A stretch of DNA of 18,299 nt from JBKPFU01 sp046728975 (lineage in GTDB: Bacteria; Actinomycetota; Thermoleophilia; Gaiellales; Gaiellaceae), in NCBI GenBank assembly GCA_046728975.1, contig JBKPFU010000041.1, forward strand, positions 1-18,299. Direction: 5' to 3'. Position numbers and translations under genes: made by a program. This document shows, piece by piece, positions 13,396-18,299 of this stretch (positions are counted from its first letter, which is position 1; each line of letters starts with the position of its first letter). The notes below the pieces were generated by a model. That model saw only the letters and a program-made list of their open reading frames with translations, was not told the DNA's origin and did no database searches.

Positions 13396-14049
13396 GTGAG
13401 TATCGCGACAGCCAATCGCGTGAAGCCAAGGCTCCGCGGCGTCTTTCACGAACTTGGTTTCTACGCCTCACTCGGCAGCGGCGTCTTCCTCGTCCTGACC
13501 GCCGACGATGGACGTCCGCGCGCCGTGGCCGTCTTTTTCTCCGCCTCCGTCGCGGCGTGCTTCGGCGCGAGCGCGCTTTATCACCGGCCGACATGGACGC
13601 CGCCGGTACGCGCCTGGCTCGCGCGCCTCGATCATGCCGGTGTCTTCTTGCTCATCGCCGGTACGTACACGCCGTTCGGATTTCTGGTGATGTCGCCGGA
13701 GTGGGCCGTGCCGGTCCTTGCCGTCGTCTGGAGCGGCGCCCTCGGGGCGATCCTGCAGAAGCTGCTGTGGGTGCGCGGGCCGAAGTGGCTCTCGGCCGCG
13801 ATCGGCCTCGCACTTGGATGGGTGGGCGCCGCTGCCTTCCCGCAGCTGCTCAAGCTGGAACTGCCGGGCGTGACGCTCGTCGTCGCTGGCGGCCTCCTCT
13901 ACACGGCCGGCGCGATCGTCTACATGCAGCGCTGGCCAGACCCGGCGCCTCGTGTCTTCGGATACCACGAGCTCTTCCACGTGCTGACGCTCGCGGCTAC
14001 GGCCTGTCTATATGCGTCGATCGCGTTCTTCGTTCTCCCGCGCGCCTGA
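13396..14049 (+). CDS. Hemolysin III / PAQR family membrane protein
   Basis: This 217-residue product starts at a GTG with AGGGA 4 nt upstream, directly after the TolB-like stop. It has seven hydrophobic helices and the metal-binding set of the family: FHE at 17-19, SALYH at 59-63, LDHAGVFLLIAGTYTPF at 78-94, and GYHELFHVLTL at 189-199 with the HxxxH pair (His191, His195). PF03006 proteins include YqfA/hemolysin III of bacteria and eukaryotic adiponectin receptors, and are proposed zinc-dependent membrane hydrolases. The haemolysin name rests on one early report and should not be read as toxin function. Length and helix count are normal. Confidence 0.93.
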   Translation: MSIATANRVKPRLRGVFHELGFYASLGSGVFLVLTADDGRPRAVAVFFSASVAACFGASALYHRPTWTPPVRAWLARLDHAGVFLLIAGTYTPFGFLVMSPEWAVPVLAVVWSGALGAILQKLLWVRGPKWLSAAIGLALGWVGAAAFPQLLKLELPGVTLVVAGGLLYTAGAIVYMQRWPDPAPRVFGYHELFHVLTLAATACLYASIAFFVLPRA

Positions 14050-14087
14050 GGGCGCAGCGCATGGAGAGAGCTTCCCACTCGGCTCGC

Positions 14088-14252
14088 TTACGCTTTGCGG
14101 CGGAGTCCGAATCGCCACTGCCACGTGCTCCACTTCAGATTGCTGGACCTGCTCGGCCGTTCGAGCCTCACGGCGACTCGATCCGTCAGCTCCTTCTGCG
14201 CGCGCCGCTCGGCGACGCCCTCTCCCTCTCGCTGTTCTGTGGCCTGAATCAT
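14088..14252 (-). CDS. Candidate small basic protein downstream of the cold-shock gene
   Basis: A 54-residue frame starts at an ATG with AAAGGAAGG 5 nt upstream, a strong ribosome binding site. It reads MIQATEQREGEGVAERRAQK, then ELTDRVAVRLERP, then SSNLKWSTWQWRFGLRRKA, with an amphipathic N-terminal helix and a Trp-rich basic end. Third-position GC is high and it lies 91 bp beyond the cold-shock stop on the same strand. It is too short for composition alone to prove coding, and I recognise no family. Confidence 0.35.
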   Translation of the reverse strand: MIQATEQREGEGVAERRAQKELTDRVAVRLERPSRSSNLKWSTWQWRFGLRRKA

Positions 14253-14343
14253 CTCATCCTTCCTTTCTCCAGTTGCTCGCTTGGCACGTCGGACAAGACG
14301 GAAGCGCGCTGCGCGCTCGCGTCGGCCCGTGGCCTGGGAGCGG

Positions 14344-14568
14344 TCAAGGATTTCCCTTCGAGATCAATGGCAGCACACGGATCGCTTCCGGACCCATCCC
14401 GCCCTCGCGCAGCTCGAACTCGACCCTGTTTCCCTCGGCCAGCGTCGTCGTGCGCCAGTCGCCGACGATGCTGCCTCGGTGTACGAAGAGATCCTTCCCG
14501 CCCTCGTCGGCGACGATGTAGCCGTAGCCGCTCGACTCGTTGAACCATTTCACGGTACCCGTTGCCAC
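14344..14568 (-). CDS. Cold-shock domain protein
   Basis: I place the start at the GTG at 14568, which gives the standard MATGTVKWFN opening with GAGGAG 9 nt upstream. The in-frame ATG at 14577 directly abuts that GAGGAG and is too close. The 74-residue product has RNP1-like NESSGYGYIVAD (residues 10-21) and RNP2-like DLFVHRGSI (26-34), the nucleic-acid-binding surface of the five-strand CSD barrel. RNP1 is GYGYI rather than GFGFI. Loop 3-4 (VGDWRTTTLAEGNRV) is slightly longer than in CspA. It acts as an RNA chaperone or single-strand binder in the cytoplasm. A 10-bp hairpin sits 38 nt upstream of the start. Confidence 0.93.
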   Translation of the reverse strand: MATGTVKWFNESSGYGYIVADEGGKDLFVHRGSIVGDWRTTTLAEGNRVEFELREGGMGPEAIRVLPLISKGNP

Positions 14569-14605
14569 GAGAGCCATCTCCTCGTTTCATCGAGATATGC
14601 GCCTC

Positions 14606-14635
14606 ACGGGGAGGCTCGCGTGCGGGCCTCCCCGT
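14606..14635. terminator. Perfect 10-bp hairpin between the barrel gene and the cold-shock gene
   Basis: ACGGGGAGGC, a 10-nt loop, then GCCTCCCCGT. It begins 15 nt past the stop of the dimeric-barrel gene and lies upstream of the cold-shock start. No T-run follows on the minus strand. It may end the upstream transcript or be a leader structure of the cold-shock mRNA. Confidence 0.5.
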
Positions 14636-14650
14636 CTCCGGATGCTTCGG

Positions 14651-14968
14651 TCAGACCGTGGCAACCGCCCGGTCCATCGTGCGCGCGACTACTTTGCCGC
14701 TCGTCATCTTCGGCGGCGTCGGAAGCGCCCGCTGGAGCTCCTCCTCGTGGACCCAGTCGATGACAAGATGGTCCGACTCGTCAGCCTGGGCGGAGGTCTC
14801 GAACAGGCTGACTGACGTCATCACGCCGTTACCGGCCTCGATCAGGTAGTAACCGCCGAACCCTGGGAGCTCGCTCAGGCGTGGCAACAGGTTCTCGTTG
14901 ACCTTCCTGGTCAGCTCGTCGGTGCGACTCGCGTCGACACCCTCGTACCGTCCGATAGTGGCATACAT
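14651..14968 (-). CDS. Dimeric alpha/beta-barrel (ABM-like) protein
   Basis: This 105-residue product starts at an ATG with AGGAG 6 nt upstream. Its layout is one ferredoxin-like beta-alpha-beta-beta-alpha-beta unit: YATIGRYEG strand, DELTRKVNENLLPRLSEL helix, FGGYYLIEAGNGVMTSVSLFET two strands, helix DWVHEEELQRAL, then a last strand. This is the antibiotic-biosynthesis monooxygenase/EthD-type fold; the residues that would mark a heme or quinol enzyme are not evident. The phrase LPGFxGYYLI is common in uncharacterised bacterial members. Function is unknown, and it may be a small stress or redox protein. It precedes the cold-shock gene on the same strand, separated by a hairpin. Confidence 0.8.
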   Translation of the reverse strand: MYATIGRYEGVDASRTDELTRKVNENLLPRLSELPGFGGYYLIEAGNGVMTSVSLFETSAQADESDHLVIDWVHEEELQRALPTPPKMTSGKVVARTMDRAVATV

Positions 14969-15209
14969 CGTGCGCTCCTAACTCTTGCGTGCAGGGAGGA
15001 GAACGTCGGATCGGTTCTCCCGGGTGTAGTCCTCGAGGAGCCCCCGAGGGACAAACTGCGAAAGTCTTCAGGAGACGGCTCTCGCAACAAGGAGAAGAGA
15101 GCAACGACGCATGCTCCAGCCGCGACGTCACTAGCGATCCGTTCTCGCTGCTGACAACCACACTACAGGCGATTCGGCCCGCGTGCGGCGACGGACGAAG
15201 CCGAGGGCG

Positions 15210-15234
15210 ATTAATCCCGCTAGTTGCGGTTAAT
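15210..15234. terminator. Hairpin just after the stop of the small helical gene
   Basis: ATTAA(TC)CCGC and GCGGTTAAT pair over 9 bp with a 2-nt bulge and a TAGTT loop. It begins 6 nt past the stop at 15241. It is notably AT-rich at its base but lacks a T-run. Confidence 0.35.
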
Positions 15235-15240
15235 GCTGCA

Positions 15241-15630
15241 TCAAGACGAGCCGCGGGAGCCGCGCTCCTCTTCAGCGGGCGACCGCTCTTCTTCCTCGGA
15301 TGGGCTCAGCAGCTCGTTGGGGAGGAGATCATCCGCGGCGACCCGCCAGGACATGGCCTGCCGCATCATCTCTTCTTTCGCCTGCGCAGAACCAGCGATC
15401 TTGTCCAGTTGCTGGACGGTGGTCGAGAGGTGCTCGATCAGCTCGAGGCCGTAGCGCGGGTCGTCGCGGATCCGCTCCGAAGCCTTAAGGCAATCCTCGC
15501 CGAACCACTTGAGCCGGACGGAGAGATGCTCATAAACGTCGTCGCGCTCGGCCTCCAGAAAGCTGTCGTAGAGCCCGAACGGCGGCCGTCGGCGCGACTC
15601 TTGGCGCGACTCCTGCTCGTCGCTGGACAC
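15241..15630 (-). CDS. Helical hypothetical protein with acidic ends
   Basis: This 129-residue product starts at a GTG with no obvious ribosome binding site. Residues 1-15 are charged and disordered. Residues 18-105 are predicted helical by pattern: FGLYDSFLEAERDDVYEHL, then LKWFGEDCLKASERI, then YGLELIEHLSTTVQQLDKIAGSAQ, then EEMMRQAMSWRVAADDLL. The tail is SPSEEEERSPAEEERGSRGSS. There is one Cys and no membrane segment. I do not recognise a family. The regular amphipathic spacing and high third-position GC support it as real. It sits alone between two hairpin-containing gaps. Confidence 0.65.
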   Translation of the reverse strand: MSSDEQESRQESRRRPPFGLYDSFLEAERDDVYEHLSVRLKWFGEDCLKASERIRDDPRYGLELIEHLSTTVQQLDKIAGSAQAKEEMMRQAMSWRVAADDLLPNELLSPSEEEERSPAEEERGSRGSS

Positions 15631-15781
15631 GCGGCGCAGCCTAGCGCGGCAGCGGAGCCGAGTCGAGAGGCCTGGGAGTTCTCACAGAGGGCTGGCCCTG
15701 CAAGTCGAACTCTGTTCGCCTAGGCTCCACCGCCTCGCGCGCCACGGCGCGTCGGCGGCCTTCGGGCTTTCGGCCGGGGTT

Positions 15782-15797
15782 CTGGCCACAGGGCCAG
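15782..15797. repeat. Perfect short hairpin in a gene-free gap
   Basis: CTGGCC-ACAG-GGCCAG lies in the 258-bp gap between two minus-strand small genes. The surrounding sequence (15740-15790) is rich in GGC/GCC runs that could extend the structure. I see no gene in 15631-15888. Confidence 0.35.
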
Positions 15798-15888
15798 CGG
15801 ATCCACTCTACTCCTCTCGGTAGCTGCGCGCCGACTCGCGAATCGAGCGCGATGGGATCTCCCCGTCCGCCGTGCGACCGGCCCGTCG

Positions 15889-16092
15889 TTAGGCCTTGTC
15901 GATGTTCTCTATGCGGTCTGCGAGAAGGTGAAATGAACGCTGCGCGGCTACGGCTAGGCCCATGAGTAGCTGATTCATCTCGTCTACCGGCGGTGTGATC
16001 CCGGAGCCACCAGCAGCCTGCGCCTTCGCGTAAGCGGGCAGAGACTTGACCTCGCGTCTAAAGACTTCGTCGATTTCGTCACCTAGTGTCAT
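15889..16092 (-). CDS. Small helical hypothetical protein
   Basis: This 67-residue product starts at an ATG with AGGAG 7 nt upstream, a strong site. It reads MTLGDEIDEVFRREVKSL, then a Gly/Pro hinge (GGSGITPPVDEM), then NQLLMGLAVAAQRSFHLLADRIENI, a long amphipathic helix. There is no signal peptide, Cys or known motif. An inverted GTTTC/GAAAC pair (16105-16121) lies just upstream of the ribosome binding site and could be an operator. The family is unknown, but it looks like a genuine small gene from its start site and composition. Confidence 0.65.
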   Translation of the reverse strand: MTLGDEIDEVFRREVKSLPAYAKAQAAGGSGITPPVDEMNQLLMGLAVAAQRSFHLLADRIENIDKA

Positions 16093-16104
16093 CCGTCGTC
16101 TCCT

Positions 16105-16121
16105 GTTTCGGTTGCGGAAAC
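16105..16121. promoter_or_regulatory. Inverted repeat before a small gene
   Basis: GTTTC-N7-GAAAC is centred 21 bp upstream of the ATG at 16092, overlapping the likely leader. The spacing suits a dimeric regulator or an RNA hairpin. No known consensus is matched. Confidence 0.3.
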
Positions 16122-16247
16122 ACTAAAAGAGGCCGCTTTTCGGAGCTCCCTCAGGAGGGATCGGGGGTTTGATCCGGGGTGAAACTCTCGCGGAAGAAGA
16201 GGCCGCGAAAAGGAAGAGAGGGGCGAGTTCCCAAAACGTGAAGGGCG

Positions 16248-16356
16248 AGTTCCAAGAAGTTCCGACCGTTCCAAAAACGGGATTGAATCGCTTGTACATG
16301 TGGATCCGGCCGCCAGCAATTCAAGCACCTAGCCCAGTTATTTCGCCTGCTCAGCG
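16248..16356 (+). repeat. 109-bp dispersed repeat, copy A
   Basis: This copy starts AGTTCCAAGAAGT, continues through GTTCCAA and CGCTTGT (ending 16295), then about 43 bp of loose similarity, and closes with TATTTCGCCTGCTCAGCG (16339-16356). That last 18-mer is identical in copy B. Similarity also reappears upstream as GTGAAACTCTC at 16179. Confidence 0.65.
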
Positions 16357-16428
16357 GCGCTTGAGGGGCCAGCCCGAGACACCGGGCGAGTTCCCGTGAG
16401 CGGGCAGCACCTCCATCGCCGTCTTCCC

Positions 16429-17688
16429 TCACGAGGGAAAGACAGTCGAACGCCGTTCCGGATATGCCAGCGTCGCGCCGTGCGCGTCGGCGAGCGACGC
16501 GCAGCCTGACAAGCCAAGTGCGAGATCGAAGTCCGCGACGAGGTTCTGCAGCACCTCGCGTGCGCCGGCCTCTCCTCCGATTGCGAGGCCGTAGACGTAG
16601 GGGCGGCCGACGAGCACCGCCGTTGCGCCAAGCGCGAGTGCCTTGAGGGCATCGGCGCCTGTGCGGACGCCGCTGTCGAAGAGCACCGGCAGGCGTCCGG
16701 CCACCTCCTCCGCGATCGGCGGCAGTGCGTCGAGGGTCGGGATCGCCCCATCGAGTTGGCGCCCGCCGTGATTCGACACGACGATCCCGTCGAAACCGGC
16801 GTCGACGGCTCGCCGCGCGTCGTCGGGATGGAGAATGCCCTTGAGGACAACCGGGAGCCGGGTCAGATCGCGGATGCGGACGAGGGCGTCCCACCGCAGC
16901 GACGGTCGTGAGTAGATCTCGGTGAACGTCTGTACGGCGGCACGTGCGTCGAGACCGCGGACATTGCGCCGAAGCTCAAGCAACGTGCGCAGCGCAGCCA
17001 GCGTCGGCCGCTCTGCAGCTGCCGCGCGTCCGCGCTCGCGCACGAGCCGCTGGAAGATCGGATCGCTCGTGTACTGCGCGATCCCACGGCCGCGAAGGAA
17101 GGGCAGGTAGCCGAGGTCGAGGTCGCGCGCCCGCCAGCCGAGAAGCGTCGTGTCGAGCGTGATCACGATCGCTTCACAGCCACACCGCTCGGCGCGTTCG
17201 ACGAAGCTTTTGACCAGCTCGTCGACGGTGCTCCAGTAGAGCTGGAACCAGCGCGGCGCTTCGCCCATCGCATCCGCGACCTCCTCCATCGGCCGGGATG
17301 CCTGACTCGAGAAGATGACGGGCAGGCCGAGTGACGCTGCGGCACGCGCAGCCGCGAGATCGGCGTCGCGGTGCGCCAACTCGAGCACGCCGATCGGCGC
17401 GAGCAGAAACGGAGCAGGCAGGCGGCGCCCAAACAGCTCGACGGAGGTATCACGCTGAGAGACATCCCGAAGTGTTCGCGGAACGATCGAGACCCCCTCA
17501 AAAGCGCGCCGGTTCGCCCGCATCGTCTCCTCGGCGCCGGCGCCACCCGCGACGTAGGCAAACGCCTCGGCGCTCATTACCTCGCGCGCACGGTTCTCCA
17601 GTTCCACAGCATCGAACGGAATGCGCGCACGGCGACCGATCGCCCCGGCGAGGTAGACAGCTGCCTGACGCTCACGTCCGGCGGACAT
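16429..17688 (-). CDS. FMN-dependent alpha-hydroxy-acid oxidase, lactate 2-monooxygenase-like
   Basis: This 419-residue product starts at an ATG with only a weak GAAGA upstream. It has the full TIM-barrel set of the (S)-2-hydroxy-acid oxidase family: FLLAPIGVLELAHRDADLAAARAAA at 94-118, FQLYW at 148-152, VLKGILHPDDA at 281-291, VVSNHGGRQLDG at 303-314 with catalytic His307 and Arg310, FDSGVRTGADALKALALGA at 337-355 and GRPYVYGLA at 361-369. The segment GWRARDLDLGYLPFLRGRGIAQYTSDPIF at 184-212 matches the insert of lactate 2-monooxygenase and its relatives. It oxidises a 2-hydroxy acid, probably lactate, but the substrate is not fixed by sequence. Two copies of a dispersed repeat flank it. Confidence 0.93.
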   Translation of the reverse strand: MSAGRERQAAVYLAGAIGRRARIPFDAVELENRAREVMSAEAFAYVAGGAGAEETMRANRRAFEGVSIVPRTLRDVSQRDTSVELFGRRLPAPFLLAPIGVLELAHRDADLAAARAAASLGLPVIFSSQASRPMEEVADAMGEAPRWFQLYWSTVDELVKSFVERAERCGCEAIVITLDTTLLGWRARDLDLGYLPFLRGRGIAQYTSDPIFQRLVRERGRAAAAERPTLAALRTLLELRRNVRGLDARAAVQTFTEIYSRPSLRWDALVRIRDLTRLPVVLKGILHPDDARRAVDAGFDGIVVSNHGGRQLDGAIPTLDALPPIAEEVAGRLPVLFDSGVRTGADALKALALGATAVLVGRPYVYGLAIGGEAGAREVLQNLVADFDLALGLSGCASLADAHGATLAYPERRSTVFPS

Positions 17689-17824
17689 GAGGCGATCTTC
17701 GCACGCAGAACCGCACGCCCGACTCGCAGCTTATGAAGACTAGTCCGGCCGTCACGGCCTAGCCGTCAATAGGAGTCGACGGCGAGCACGACTGAGCGTG
17801 GAACTCTCCCGAGAGCGGAGGGCC

Positions 17825-17933
17825 AGTTCCAGGAAGTCGCAGCAGTTCCAAGAAACCGGCCTAAAGCGCTTGTGGAGCGCCTGTTGATCGGGCCTGCCAT
17901 CCGCGAGAGCAAGAGTATTTCGCCTGCTCAGCG
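17825..17933 (+). repeat. 109-bp dispersed repeat, copy B
   Basis: This copy has the same length, orientation and block order as copy A: AGTTCCAGGAAGT, GTTCCAA, CGCTTGT, a 42-bp variable part, then the identical TATTTCGCCTGCTCAGCG (17916-17933). Upstream, GTGGAACTCTC at 17798 parallels GTGAAACTCTC before copy A. Confidence 0.65.
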
Positions 17934-18089
17934 ATGCTACGCGAGGCCTCTCTGCGGATCTGGCTCATCACTCGGTCAGCGGTCTCCGAGCCGGCGGCCC
18001 GGGCCACTTGCGGGTGAACAAAGAAGGTTGTCGTTGTAGCGGTCGAGCGTGCTGGCCGGCGAGGAGCGCCTGCGCGTCATTGATCGGAC

Positions 18090-18119
18090 TGGGCGCGCCC
18101 AAAGTTTGGGAGACTTCCC
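18090..18119. promoter_or_regulatory. Three overlapping palindromes upstream of the secreted-protein gene
   Basis: TGGGCGCGCCCA (18090-18101), CCCAAAGTTTGGG (18098-18110) and GGGA-GACT-TCCC (18108-18119) share their edges. They sit about 58-88 bp before the ATG at 18178, where an operator or leader structure would be expected. No known consensus is matched. Confidence 0.4.
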
Positions 18120-18177
18120 TTGTCGGCCGTCTGCCCACTGGGCTCCCGAGCTATTGCGGCCGATAGGGGAGGTTCAG

Positions 18178-18299
18178 ATGAGAGCTCTCTCGTTGCTCGT
18201 TGGTTCGATCGTCGTCTCTGTCGTCGCCTTCACGAGCTCGGCACTGGGCGTGGGCGCGAACGCACGCGTGACGCGGGACGACACCGCCTCGAGCTACCT
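18178..18299 (+). CDS. N-terminus of a secreted protein, cut by window edge
   Basis: An ATG with GGGGAGG 5 nt upstream opens a frame that runs off the right edge, giving 40 residues. MRALSLLVGSIVVSVVAFTSSALGVGA is a clear Sec signal peptide (short basic start, hydrophobic core, small residues for cleavage). The mature part begins NARVTRDDTASSY. The RxDDTxxSY opening is reminiscent of secreted BNR/sialidase-like proteins of Thermoleophilia, but with so few residues that remains a guess. Confidence 0.75.
   Translation, partial: MRALSLLVGSIVVSVVAFTSSALGVGANARVTRDDTASSY

Larger units (their letters stand above)
16093..16428. other. 336-bp gene-free stretch holding repeat copy A
   Basis: This stretch contains the leader of the small gene at 16092 and a TCCCTC/GAGGGA hairpin at about 16147-16160. 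It also carries repeat copy A (16248-16356) with its GTTCC motifs, then about 70 bp before the stop of the FMN enzyme. No coding frame is credible. Confidence 0.45.
17689..18177. other. 489-bp gene-free stretch with repeat copy B and clustered palindromes
   Basis: From left to right it holds a perfect odd palindrome GGCCGTCACGGCC (17747-17759) about 60 bp upstream of the FMN enzyme start, repeat copy B (17825-17933), about 150 bp without visible signal, and three overlapping palindromes (18090-18119). It ends with GGGGAGG before the next start. I see no gene and no RNA gene. Confidence 0.45.

Noticed and set aside
14989..15723. 244-codon plus-strand frame
   Set aside because: It is antisense to a helical minus-strand gene, and its N-terminal part covers a hairpin-rich gap.

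Overview
The window looks like a chromosomal segment of a high-GC actinobacterium. The protein flavour (DUF1206, UdgX, an LLM-class oxidoreductase, a Flp pilin, and Lys/Ser/Arg-rich hypothetical proteins) fits the class Thermoleophilia (Solirubrobacterales/Gaiellales). That placement is inferred from family flavour only; there is no rRNA or taxonomic marker here. Genes are packed tightly, with several 4-bp start/stop overlaps, and many strong GGAGG-type ribosome binding sites support the starts chosen.

Left part (1-3700). A partial Cys-rich protein leaves the window at base 1. Next to it is a two-domain protein split by one in-frame TGA (973-245, minus). A plus-strand trio follows (1241-2645): a coiled-coil protein with a Rho-N/SAP-like tail, a one-helix membrane protein and a small unknown, all joined by overlapping start/stop codons. 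A convergent DUF1206 membrane protein comes next, and just upstream of it lies the frameshifted, truncated remnant of a secreted protein (3685-3875).

Accessory patch (about 3880-5420). A promoter-like site precedes a structured non-coding stretch. Beyond it is a PF10706-like nucleotidyltransferase gene bracketed by a 22-bp imperfect inverted repeat. A C-terminal scrap of a tyrosine recombinase ends 33 bp from the 3' end of a tRNA-Cys gene, which has the layout of an old tRNA integration site.

Middle (5420-9260). UdgX, the covalent uracil-DNA glycosylase, is followed by a Flp-type pilin with a small membrane protein. Then comes the operon of a large Gly/Gln-repeat, SR/K-rich protein (6928-7995) whose conserved core is paralogous to the second half of the split gene at 245-973. 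It is coupled to a 73-residue partner. An OB-fold-like acidic-tailed protein and a two-helix Pro-rich protein follow on the minus strand.

Right part (9300-18299). A minus-strand operon runs LLM-class oxidoreductase, DUF6308-like protein, then a seven-repeat FG-GAP protein with a C-terminal PASTA domain. Divergent from it is a TolB-like propeller plus hemolysin-III pair. Cold-shock, dimeric-barrel and two small helical proteins follow. A lactate-monooxygenase-like FMN enzyme is flanked by two copies of a 109-bp repeat, and a secreted protein runs off the right edge.

The best candidates for something undescribed are the paralogous HLALRA/GVHV-core family with its split member, the inverted-repeat-bracketed nucleotidyltransferase beside the tRNA-Cys scar, the 109-bp repeat pair, and the promoter-linked structured stretch at 4105-4260.
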